Assembly (NCBI GenBank): GCA_947000775.1
Contig: CAMQGK010000514.1
Coordinates: 4,800,501-4,864,500, forward strand
Length of the DNA stretch: 64,000 nucleotides
Source: Pterois miles
Taxonomy: Eukaryota; Chordata; Actinopteri; Perciformes; Scorpaenidae
Direction: 5' to 3'
Of this stretch, positions 49,685-60,199 are shown one piece after another. Below the pieces are notes generated by a model that was not told the origin of the DNA, ran no database searches, and worked only from the letters and a program-made list of their open reading frames with translations. Position 1 is the first letter of the stretch, and each line of letters starts with the position of its first letter. The position numbers and the translations under genes are program-made.

Positions 49685-52600
49685 TTAGCACTCAGAGCTA
49701 CGAGTGTTCCCTGAATCAGACGTATATACGTTGGTCTTCTTGGAGTACTTGAGGGCGCTGAAGGAGACCCTCATCCTCTCCGCTGTCCTCTCACTCCTGC
49801 AGAGGAACGTGTTCTTCACATGCTCCCTGAAGTCCTCAGAGATGAAGTAATAAACAAAAGGGTCGAAGCAGCTGTTGAGACTCGCCAGGCACAGCGTGGT
49901 GATGTAGAATCCATACAGGTTGTTGCTAGCCTCGCGCAACAGGAGGATGTAGTGCACCAGCAGCATGATGTTACTGGGGGTGAAGCACACTAAAAACATC
50001 ACCAGCACAGTCACGATCAAGACCACAGCCTTCCGTCGCTTCTTGGCGATGATGGGGTCTGCCATGCTGTTCCTGAGAGCTTTGAGCATGAGGACGTAGG
50101 ATACGATGCACATGATGGTGGGACCGACAAATCCCACAGTTCCCATCGTCAGGAAGTAGCCTGCTGCTATTTTCTTCTGGCTGGGCCTTGTGACGTCATG
50201 GCAGGTGTGGATCCTGAGGTTTGTTACGTGCACCTCTTGGTCATACAGGTAGAGAGGGACGGTGACGAGCCAGACCACCACCCAGACCGCCACGGAGACG
50301 GCAACAGCCACACGGTTGTCCCTCTGCTTCTGGGAGAGGGGGTCGACCACGGCCCAGTAGCGCTGAACACTTATACAGGTGATGAAGGAGATGGAGCAGT
50401 ACATGTTGCCGTAGAAAAAGGCCACCAGGACTTTGCACAGCCCTGGGCCGTAGATCCAGTTGTTGCCGTTGAAGTGGTACGCTATTTTTAAGGGGACCCA
50501 GATGACAAAGAGCAGGTCAGCCAGAGCCAGGTTGGCCATGTAGATGGATGCCGGGTGCTTCTTCTTGGTCCTGAAGAGGAACACCCAGATGGCCAGGCCG
50601 TTGGTGGGCAGCCCCACAACAAACACAATGATGTAGATGACTGGGAGGAAGACGGTCGTAAGACGGCTGCTCAGGACTTGTTGAGGAATGCTACCAACCC
50701 ACACCCCATCATCCGTCTCTGTACCAGTGAAGCCTCTAGTCTCTGAGTCAAATCATGACATGAAAATATATGAAAAGCAGAAGTGCAACAGGTTTACAGC
50801 AGAAACATACTACAAATTCAACTACATGTGAAACTCACTGTCAGTGGCGGAGAAGTATTCAGATCTTTTACTGAAGTAGAAGCACAAATACCACACTGTG
50901 ACAATAATACACTACAAGAAAAAGTCCTGCATTCAAAACTTTACCTAAGTCAAAGTATGTATCAGCGACATTTACTTTAAGTACTTAAAGTAAATGTATG
51001 GCTTGTGCAGTAAAATGGTCCCCGGCAGCTGAATTAATATTACTGCTACACTGATGTGCATGTTGCTTTGTAACTCCTGTACACTATTCGCTAGCTCGTC
51101 ACAGCAGCGCATAACTTCCTGTAATAGAGCTAATTGATTAGTTGTTAACTGTTAAATTAACTGACAACTTTTTTTTAAAATCTTAACTTTTGAAGCTATA
51201 AAAGCTATAAATTTCCAGCTTCTTGAATGTGAAAATTTTCTGTTTTCTTTACTGCTCTATGACAGTAAACTGAATATCTTTGAGTTGTGGACAATCCGAG
51301 GATGTCATCTTGAGCTGTGGGAAACACCGATTGACATTTTTCACCATTGACAATAGTGACAAATACCTGCACGGCTGATGGAAACTTTCTGGAGGTGTAT
51401 CACCAGGTTTTTAACTAGGGAACAGCAGTGGAAGAAGTATTCAGATCCTTTACTTCGGCAAAAATACTAAATACACTGTGAAAATAATCGATTTAAAGTA
51501 AAAGTATTGCATACATAACCTTACTTAAGTAAAAATATGTATCAGCAAATATGCTTAAAGTAAGTAAAGTAAAAGTCTAATGTTCCTTGTCAGTGCTTTA
51601 CTATTATTCTGATGTTTCCGCATTAATGTTACTGCTGCATTGATGTGTATGTTGTATTTAACACCTTTATATCGTGTTGACTACTTTGATCTACAGCAAT
51701 TATTCTGTGTAGTGGAATAGATGTATAAAGTTGTATAAAACGGAAATACTCATTTGTACGTAAATAGGCCAACAGTACATGAGTAAATATACTTAGTAAC
51801 ATTCCACTGCAGCTGTGAGCACGTTGACCTGCTTATAATTAGTCCTCTGAGAATGAGTGATCTGCATTAAAACGATCCACTTTAGATATAACTTCATTTT
51901 AAGCGTGATTATACCAGTTCTGCCAGACTACCCTTTAAAAAGGCAGTTTATTCAAGTGTGCTATTAGTATACTTCTTTTAAATTTATAATATGAAAGTAT
52001 ACTTTTAGTTTACTTTTTATGTACTCATCAGAGATATAAGTATACTGTATTTGGCTTATACTTGTACTTAAACTTTTGATCAATTAGTTAGCATACTTGC
52101 AGGATAAAAACTAGTAGTTTACTGAGAATATACTTTAAAGTGCATTTTCATAAACTAAAAAGTGGGCTACTAGTATAAAACCAGTCTAGAAATGCAATAC
52201 TTACAATTAAAGTATACTTTTAGCAACTAAAATATGGACCTATTCAGTCACACTTGGTATAAAACTAGTAAACTATCTATATACTTATAGTTGCAGTTGT
52301 GTACTCAGAGTTTACTGTACTTTTATAAATTTAAAAAATGGGCCAATTTAGTTCCAAGAAATATTAAAGCAGCTGGCTTGTAAGTATGCTACTAGTACAC
52401 TCATATTAGTATACATACTACATAAAGTACTTGGGAAATGTATACTTTAACTTTCCAAAATAAACTTGGTGTATTGCTTTTTCATTCTGGTAGTCCAGCC
52501 TATGGCCATCAGGGCCACCAGATGAGGCCAGCTGGGCCTACACTCGACGTATGGAGCTCAGTAAAGCACTTTGTGGGTGTTAAAGCTCAATAAACTGAAG

Positions 52601-52722
52601 GTTTGAAGACGATAAAAGCGCAGATGTAAATAAAGAGCGGAGACTTTACCGTCTTGTGAGACGCAGCGCTGAACGCACCACAGAAGGAGGAACAGGTGAA
52701 ACCATGGCGTCCTCAGAGTCAT
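49685..52722 (-). CDS. f2rl1: Protease-activated receptor 2-like, tandem copy B (2 exons, 376 aa)
   Basis: Paralogue of the neighbouring copy A, about 2.6 kb apart and on the same strand. Exon 1 (52722-52650) encodes MTLRTPWFHLFLLLWCVQRC, a signal peptide. A 1.9-kb phase-1 intron full of repeats follows, then exon 2 (50742-49685). The junction reads SQDETR then GFTGTETDD, so cleavage after Arg27 would expose GFTGTE. Shared PAR2 hallmarks: TTVFLPVIYIIVFVVGLP, RTKKKHP, YHFNGNNWIYG, VQRY in place of DRY (150-153), HTCHDV in loop 2 (205-208), VCFTPSNIMLLVHY in helix 6, SCFDPFVYYF in helix 7 and FLCRSERT in the tail. Loop 2 is shorter than in copy A and the two tethered ligands differ, so the copies may respond to different proteases or ligands. 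Confidence 0.95.
50841..51800 (+). repeat. Two family E repeats in the intron of PAR2-like copy B
   Basis: The first starts at 50841 (CAGTGGCGGAGAAGTATTCA) and the second at 51424 (GCAGTGGAAGAAGTATTCA). Both continue with GTAAAAGTA and AAGTATGTATCAGC words. They make up much of the intron. Confidence 0.7.
51948..52460 (-). repeat. Inverted partner of the repeat at 390-1080
   Basis: Opens GTGTGCTATTAGTATACTTC, the mirror of 970-990, and continues AAAGTATACTTTTAGTTTAC and TACTTAAACTTTTGATCAA. Located near the 5' end of the copy B intron. Confidence 0.65.
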
Positions 52723-52815
52723 GACTGCAGACTACATGCAGTAATGTCCGCGGGTGTGGCTGAGCTTCTGCCTGACAGGCTCTAACCCACCAACCTGCCG
52801 TCATATAGCTGCCCT
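52723..52815 (-). promoter_or_regulatory. f2rl1: Possible core promoter of PAR2-like copy B
   Basis: On the minus strand a TATA-like GCTATATGACG lies about 80 bases upstream of the start codon, with a CACCC-type box (CCACACCC) between them. A start about 30 bases after the TATA-like word would give a leader of about 50 bases. Confidence 0.45.
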
Positions 52816-53099
52816 GCACACCTTTGTCCAGTCACGTGACCGCGCGCAGCCAACCGAGGCACGGCCCACAGGTTGATGTCGGAAGTATGAAGGATGACTT
52901 CTTCCTCTGTGTACAAAGGTGCAGCCTCTGATAATGTCTAGTAGGTTATCAGATAAAATCACTAATATACCAGTAAACAATCCCTGGGCTGATTGTTTTA
53001 TACATACATATATTTTATTGTACTTTTTACTTTGTAATTTATGTATTTAACTGTAGTTACTTTGCATATTATTAATACAAAATATAAATCAACGAATCA

Positions 53100-53320
53100 G
53101 GGCTGTCAGTCAATTAAATTATTTAATCGTGATTAATTGCATGATTTTCCATGATTAATTGTGGTTAAACGTAAATTAAGCACAATTTATTTATCTGTTA
53201 TCTTATCAGCATGGGAGTATGCAGATAAGCTGCTTTATGCAAACATATGTATACATTTATTATTTGAAATCCATTAACAACACAAAACAATAACAAATAT
53301 TATCCAAAAACCCTCACAGG
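53100..53320 (+). mobile_element. Family A element, copy 5 (5' fragment)
   Basis: Starts GGGCTGTCAGTCAATTAAA and ends soon after CCAAAAACCCTCACAGG. Only the left third of the element is present. Confidence 0.75.
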
Positions 53321-53329
53321 GCCAGTGTA

Positions 53330-54828
53330 TTCATTCAGTAATATATGATATTCTGCATCACGGGTAGGCTACTTTTACTTTCAGTACTTTAATTTGAATA
53401 CTTAAATACTTTGACTTGATTTTGAATGTAGGACTTTTACTTGTAACAGAGTATTTTTCCACTGTAGTATTGCTACTTTACTGAAAATTACACCATTGAT
53501 GTTAGAAGCCATGTTAGCTTCATTTAACACAAACTGATCAAATAGGCATTTCCTAAAGATATAATTAAGGTCATAGCAGGACCTACTTCTGTTTTCTACA
53601 ACATTACTTATGACCTTATGCCAAACAGAAGCTGCTGTACAGTATGTAAACATATGCACGGCGGTGATAGCCTATATTTTGGTTTGGTTACTGTGTGGTT
53701 GCCCTAATAGATGAGACTTCCTTCTGTTGTGCTTCTGTTTCTCTAAGCTGGTTCAGTCCAGTTGGGCTCCTTTGTTGCACACATAATCCATATAATAAAG
53801 GATTAAAATGCATAAAAAATACTTGTGTTTTGTTGCCACTGGCTTTATTTCTTCATTGTTTGGGGTCCCTCTGCTGTATATGTAAATATGATAATGATAT
53901 AGCAAAAGCAACCATTTTTTTCTTCTGACCTCATTACAGTAAAACCCAGTTTACAGAAAAGCACTGAAGTCTTCTTTTTGCCTCAAACTCCGACATTTAG
54001 CAATGACAATATACAGACAATAGCATAAAATACTGTTATTTCACCAAATAAGGAAATATTTAATGTACATATAAGTTAAAGTATATGGATTGTGCATGAA
54101 CAAATATCTAATGTGCACATTAATGAACACTGCTGTAAATGTGCCAGAGCTAGCCAAGAGGCTATTTTTTGTCTGTAGTCGCCCGACAGATGTTTCAGCG
54201 TCACCCTATAAACAAAATGTAATAGTTAGCAATGTACCAACTGTTTGTAAAGGGTGGGGAAAAATCAGTCACCCCGGTGGAAACATTAGTATAACCGTCT
54301 TTTATAAAATATGGTAGTTTCTCTTTTAATATACAGTATGTATTGTTGTTTGTGCTTTATGTTTTTTAATGGACTTCAAATCTATCAATAAAGATTAACT
54401 GACTAACTAAACAGACAATATACTGTGTAACATCCCAAGTAACAAGAGGAACACAATGCTGTTTTAGCTTGGACCGAAATATTCAAAAAGTATTTATTCA
54501 GTCAGTAGTTTATTTGCAATATCAAATGACTGTGTTAATACTGATGCACAGTGAAATATGAAACTGTACTCTGAGGTCAGAGTCCCTCAGCTTACCTTTT
54601 ATTAACAGTATAGTAGCGCTGCCTGCTGGAGGAGAAAACAACCTGGACAACAGCCTTATAGGATACAGTATACAGGATACACACAAAGTACTTCACATTT
54701 CCAACCAGCAGAGAGCAGCATGGAACAAACTATGCACATTACTGTTGTTTGTTGCATATCTTTCGAAACTCTATCAGAATGATATGCTAATCATCAAACA
54801 TGCAGACATCAAAAGGGATACAAAATTG

Positions 54829-54830
<2 letters not shown>
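53330..54830. other. Intergenic stretch upstream of PAR2-like copy B and downstream of f2r
   Basis: About 53340-53480 is a family E fragment in reverse (GACTTTTACTTGTAACAGAG). No gene recognised in the remainder; three short open frames (53402-53659, 53695-53928, 54090-54317) have no domain-like content. Confidence 0.4.

Positions 54831-54895
<65 letters not shown>
54831..54895. repeat. (AT)n microsatellite
   Basis: About 32 AT units. Confidence 0.95.
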
Positions 54896-54898
<3 letters not shown>

Positions 54899-55282
54899 AA
54901 AGTACAAAGTAAGACATGATAGCTTTTCAAGATTTTCAGCAAACATATCTACAAGAAAAATACAAAACAAATATGACAATAAAGAGCCACTTATAAACAC
55001 ATAAGCTCTAACACATACAGTGCAAAAATAAAAGCATTTCATATTATCAGAGGTTCAGCAAAATTGTTCTAGAAAGCACATTCTTATCTCATCTCAACTT
55101 CCTTCCTCTTTCTTTGAACTCAGTGGGCTCATCTGTCAGTGCACATCTGAATGAAACCAAAACTTGGCACGAGAGGTTCAATTATCCTCCCTTTAGGGCT
55201 GGGCAATATGACGATATATATTATCAAATCAATATAAAAATGTCTTTTGTGTATATTTTTCTATATAATTTCTATTGCAATT

Positions 55283-55832
55283 AGGGCTATATAATTAATG
55301 AGATAATAACATAACACAAATTTGTTTAAACGCCACTAATTTATTAAACGCATTAACACAACTTGTTAGTTTTAGGTTGTAGTGGGCTCAGTTTTGAAGC
55401 TAGAAGGAGGTTAGATAACGCTCCAAACTTGCACTACATTCAGAAAAACTGGCATGGCCATTTTCAAAGGGTTCAAACGGTCCCTTGACCTCTGACCTCA
55501 GGAGATGTGAATAAAAATGGGTTCTATGATACCTATGGGAATGATCTGAGCATATTTTTTATGCTAAATGCAGTACCTGTGAGGGTTTCTGGACATTATT
55601 TGTCATTGTTTTGTGTTAATTGATTTCCAATAATAAATATACACATCCATTTGAATAAAGCAGCATATTTGTCCACTCCCATGTTGATTAGAGTATCAAA
55701 TACTTGACAAATCTCTCTTTAAGGTACGTTCTGAACAGAAAAAAATATGCAATTAATTTGTGATTAATTTCGATTATTTATGGACAATCATGCGATTAAT
55801 CATGATTCAATCTTTTAATCACTGACAGCCCT
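55283..55832 (-). mobile_element. Family A element, copy 6
   Basis: Runs from GGGCTATATAATT to ACTGACAGCCCT, keeping GTCCCTTGACCTCTGACCTC, GTGAGGGTTTCTGGACATTA and TTGTCCACTCCCATGTTGAT. Reverse orientation. Lies about 420 bases downstream of the f2r stop codon. Confidence 0.8.
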
Positions 55833-56171
55833 AATTGTAACATAGGCTTGGTCTTCATTTATTTCTTTTTGTGATATAATTTCACTTAAAACTGTTCTGT
55901 TCATTTTGCACTCAAGTTCTCAAAATGACAACATACTCAGTACTTTTCATTTGTCAAGTAAACAAAAATAGGCTTTACTGTGTGGATAATTCGTATTTAT
56001 TTACTGAATTACCAGAAAACATGCTATATTATGATATATATATCGTAATTGAGATATGAAATAATAACCTGTATTGGGGCAGAACATTTTGGCCATATTG
56101 CTCAGCCCTTCCTCCCTTCATTCTAACCATGAAATACAGGAGGATAAACCATCCAGATTAACTTTGTGCTC

Positions 56172-56177
56172 TTTATT
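56172..56177 (-). terminator. f2r: Poly(A) signal of f2r
   Basis: AATAAA on the minus strand, 79 bases after the stop codon, in GACAATAAAGAGCAC. The spacing suggests a short 3' UTR. Confidence 0.6.
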
Positions 56178-56255
56178 GTCAGTCACTTGGACTTCTAAAA
56201 TAGTTCATAACTTTAAAATCAGTCAGTTAAGTCACTCTGGTTAGTGTCTGCTCTA

Positions 56256-58712
56256 TCAGACCAGCAGCTTCTTGTATTGGCTGTTGAGGTTTGCTTGGAA
56301 AGAGTCCATTTTGGTGTCTTGACTGTTTATGTTGGAGCTTTCTGTGCGGCTGGATTTCAGGATTGTTCTGCTGCTGGATCGGCATGAATTAGATGATGAC
56401 TGACTGCTGCTACTGCGCTCTGTGATCTTCTGACACCTCAGTGCGCTGGATAGTTCCCTCTGGCACTGCGAAGATCCAAAGTAGTAGACCAGAGGATCCA
56501 AGAGGCAGTTGAGACTTCCCAAACACATAAAGACCAGATAGACAGCGTAGGAGCCATCGGGGGCCTCCCGTCTCCTCTCTAATCCCTCGCTAAACTGCAG
56601 GTAGTGTGCTAGAAGCAGACAGTTTGTGGGCGTGAAACACAGCACAAACATCACCAGCACAGTTAAAGCCATCACCACTGCTCTTGTTCTTCTGCGTGAG
56701 CATCCAGGAACCCCGCGTGGGACTCTGCTCAGCGACCAGATCACCCGAGCGTAGGACACCACGATGACGAGCAGCGGCAGGAAGAAGAGGGCGCAGCAGA
56801 GGGTGATGAAGTGGAACCTGTAATGCGAGATCAGCTCATGTGAGGACTGGACATCATGGCAGGTGATGATGTCCAGCTGTCTAAGGTGGATGGTCTGGTT
56901 GGAGAGGACGAGGGGCACCGACCCAGCGAAGGATATTATCCACATGGCTACACAGGCGATGGTTGCGTTCCTTGGCCTTCTCCATGCCAGGGAGTCAATA
57001 GGGTAGACTACAGCGAGAAGCCGGTCCACGCTAATGCAGGCGATGAGGAGAACAGAGCAATACATATTCCAGTAGAAAGCTGCAGTAACCATGCGGCACA
57101 TGACCTCGCCGAATATCCAGTTGTTGCCACCGAAGTGGTAGGAGATCTTGAAGGGGAGCAGCGTGGCAAAGACCAGATCAGTGCAGGCCAGGTTGAGCAT
57201 GTAGATAGCCGCCGGCTTCTTAGGCCGGATCCTCCGAGTGAAGGCCAGCACCGCACAGATGTTGATGGGCACGCTGAAGAGGCAGACCAGCGTGTAGAAG
57301 GATGGTATGAGGACAGTGGACAAGGGGCCGGTTAAAAACAGCAGCGCCTCCTCTGAGATTTCCAGACCGGGGAAGATGGTTCGATTATGCACCTGATCAC
57401 TTCTAGAGTGATTCCTTTCATCGACTTCATTAAAAAGTTCATCCAGATCTATTGGTTCATATGTGACTGAAGGGTCAAAAATGGTAAAGGTCCGCCCTCG
57501 AGCACTGACTGGAGAGAGAAAGAAATGTGTCATATAGTGATTTATAATATAGAGATGAAACAATCAGCTGATTAATCCACAGAAGAATAATACACAACTT
57601 TTGTTTTGATAATCAGTTACCGTATCCCACAAGCTACTTGAACATGTCAACTCGGGCCCTGGGAGTAACTATTAATAATTGAGAAAACTATCAGCAGCTT
57701 TAACCCCATGACACACGTTAAGTGACAGCTCCCTCATTTGCATAATGAGACAGAAATGCACAAAGAAATGTAAAAACAAACGTATATATAAAAAAAGAAT
57801 ACAGAACAATTAACTCTGGGGAAATAAATAAGGGGTGAAATACAAAGAGAAAATCATGCATAAGTAAATAAATGCCAAAAATAAATAAAGTTAAAAAAAT
57901 AAATACACTTCAAATTAGTAATAATAATACATAAAAAATAAGGGTATTAATACAGAGATAAACAAATAAAGAAGCAAATGAAAACAGAAATATCAATTTA
58001 TGTCACATTTTATTGATTAATTAATAGCAACATTTATTTTTAATATTATTTTGCTACATTTAATGATTTTTTTTTTTAGCGCAACTAGTCATTTATCTAG
58101 TTGTTCAGTTATTTTTGATTTTTGCAGGTTCCATCCTCCATACAGAGACTTTGACATAGTTTCACTATTTCTGCTTGAACAATGACTGAAAATCTATTTG
58201 TACATTTTCTTCACCCCACATTTATCCCCAGAGAGGGGAAACTGTAATTATTCATAATTATTGATAATATGTGTGTTAGCACTGAGTAGCCAAACCAAAC
58301 TCAGTATTCTCTTGCACCCCTATCCAATTTGCGCAATAAACATTTAGAGGACCGCTCAGCAATTTGGGGTTTATTATGTTGCCAAAGGCCACTTTGACAT
58401 GCTGGCTCCCGGGGCCGGGGATCGAACCCACAACCTTCCCACTGCCTCCTCAGGTTGTCTAACGCATGCGGCCCTCCTGTTTCACATGGTCTAGAACCGC
58501 CACCGGCCATCATAGTAACCACAGTCAATCATATCACATCATACATTTCTGTCATACTGTAAAAAAGTTACATATTTGAGGTAAAAGCTGTTAAACACGT
58601 AGTTTAAATATACTAGAAAGTAAAGTAAAGTCTCACCGTTACTGTCTGCAGCTGAGGCGACACACGCGCACACCAGAACCAGCAACAAACATTTAGGACT
58701 CATTGAAATCAT
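56256..58712 (-). CDS. f2r: Protease-activated receptor 1 / thrombin receptor-like (2 exons, 442 aa)
   Basis: GPCR cleaved by thrombin. Exon 1 (58712-58637) gives a signal peptide (CLLLVLVCACVASAADSN); after a phase-1 intron, exon 2 (57508-56256) gives the rest. The N-terminus reads SARGR then TFTIFDPSVTYEPIDLDEL: a predicted cut after Arg31, tethered ligand TFTIFD, and an acidic hirudin-like exosite (residues 42-56), an arrangement and YEP motif like PAR1. Helices, VDRL at 186-189 (DRY position), IITCHDV in loop 2 (242-245), CFTPTN in helix 6 and DPLVYYF in helix 7 are PAR-like. The tail has a Ser-rich stretch and ends with NLNSQYKKLLV, close to the PAR1 C-terminus. PAR3 ligands also begin TF, but the tail argues for PAR1. 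The start may be 58733, 58712 or 58703; 58712 has A at -3. A sub-element lies in the intron. Confidence 0.93.
58310..58505 (-). mobile_element. tRNA-derived SINE fragment in the f2r intron
   Basis: On the minus strand GTGGGTTCGATCCCCGG provides a B-box-like word, preceded by GTTAGACAACCTGAGGAG and followed by GTCAAAGTGGCCTTTGGCAA and ACCCCAAATTGCTGAGCGG. This order fits a common teleost tRNA-related SINE. The A-box region is degenerate. Confidence 0.6.
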
Positions 58713-58733
58713 GTTGAAAATAACCAACAACAT

Positions 58734-58990
58734 CGATAATCCGCTTTCCGTTCTCCGTGTCGCTGTCGTGGCTCTGCGGGTGATTTCTGCGGCTCGTCAC
58801 CGTCCAGCGGACGTTCACAGGGTGTTTTGTTTCCGCCCACCACAGTCCGGAGGGTCCGGACCGCCCCGGTCCACTAATCAACTGCAGTCTGCATTCCTGC
58901 CGGCTGACGTCAGCTTTCCCGGCAGGTCACACAGCAGCCAAACAACCGCGAACAGGGTGAGACAGTGGACCAGGACCAGGACCAACCCGG
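58734..58990 (-). promoter_or_regulatory. f2r: f2r promoter region with CRE and GC box
   Basis: A perfect 12-base palindrome GCTGACGTCAGC at 58903-58914 contains the consensus cAMP response element TGACGTCA, about 195 bases upstream of the start codon. A GC box (GGGCGG, minus strand) lies at 58833-58838. The block is CpG-rich compared with its AT-rich surroundings and has no TATA box, as expected for a CpG-type promoter. Sites are seen; use is inferred. Confidence 0.55.
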
Positions 58991-59342
58991 ACCGTTCCCT
59001 GCCAAATAAGGACATCTGTTATTAACCAGCTCAGAAAATTAGCGAGGAAACAAAACAATTACAACTAATGGTGCTGAAAGACAGAGTGACCCATCTAATA
59101 CAGGAAATTATGTTTAACTTCAGTAAAAGATCAGAAATCTGGAATCAGGCTGCTTCTTCACAAAGTTATGAAATGGTGTCAAGTCTCCCTTTTTATTCAC
59201 TCATTCATTCATCACTTTATTCTGAAAGTGCAACATACCATCTCTGTTTATCACAATGGAGATTTCATTAAAATGAATAAACGTGTTTAATATTATAGCA
59301 TGTTTTCAAAACAAAAGTTACAGTGTTTCACGATAAATGCAT

Positions 59343-59440
59343 TTAAAACAAATAAGATAAGATAAGATAAGATATTCCTTTATTAGTCCCACAGTGGGGA
59401 AATTTACAATGCAACAAAACAAAAATAACATTACAATAAG
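59343..59440 (+). repeat. (GATAA)n tract with teleost repeat tail
   Basis: A short AAGAT pentanucleotide run precedes TTCCTTTATTAGTCCCACAG and TGGGGAAATTTACAATGC, a pairing commonly seen at the end of fish retroelement copies. No open frame. Confidence 0.6.
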
Positions 59441-59751
59441 TCAAGCCTCCACTGAAACTGTTTGGGGCCCATCTGGACCCCTCAAAGTTTTCATTTTAAA
59501 GCCAAAATCTGGGAACGTCCAACAAACAGTGGTTTAGCTACGACTTACCACATGGATACATACAGTCAGAAAATGTACTCTCACCTACAGCATGTGGCGC
59601 CTGATACGTAATATCTGAAATATTATATTGGACTTTGCTTGTCTTTGTTAGAAGATGGGCTGCAGCATTTTCAGTGTGTTTTACAGTGTGTTCTGAAATG
59701 CTCCCGTATAGTTTCCCATGCATTTATTATAGCAGAGGTGTTGGAAGTGTG

Positions 59752-60135
59752 CTTCGGTGCATGGGCGGATTATGAGACAACGGGCCCCTGGGCACCGGCC
59801 ACCCCTCCTACTTATGAGCAAGACACAGACTTTATAGGTGTTTATCCTGTTTCTGTTGATGTTTTGTGTCTCTTTGTATTACATCACTTTGTGGTTGTTT
59901 GCAACCTTTTTCAGAGTCGTAAGTCTCTTTGTGGCCTCTGCTGCAGCTGTCTTGCTTCTCTTTCATTTCGTGTCTCTTTGTAGTTGTTTTATGTCTCTGT
60001 GTGGTCATTTCCAGTTTCTTCCTGGTTGGTACATGTCTCTTTGAGTGACATTTCGTAGGTGGTGAAGGTCGGGGGCCCCCTTGACACTTTGGGCCTCTGG
60101 GCCTGGGCCCGGTAGGCCTGTTGAGTCCATGCTTA
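59752..60135 (+). repeat. Degenerate minisatellite-like repeat inside a dispersed element
   Basis: Flanked by ACGGGCCCCTGGGCACCGG and GGGCCTCTGGGCCTGGGCCC, with a periodic interior of about 20-30 bases carrying TGTGTCTCTTTGT, AAGTCTCTTTGTGG, GTGTCTCTTTGTAG and ATGTCTCTTTGAG. The open frames on both strands are products of the repeat. Confidence 0.65.
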
Positions 60136-60199
60136 GGTGAATCAGTGACCTCCCATCTCGTGTGCATGTGTGGTTTGAGTTAAAGTGATTCTCTGCTCT

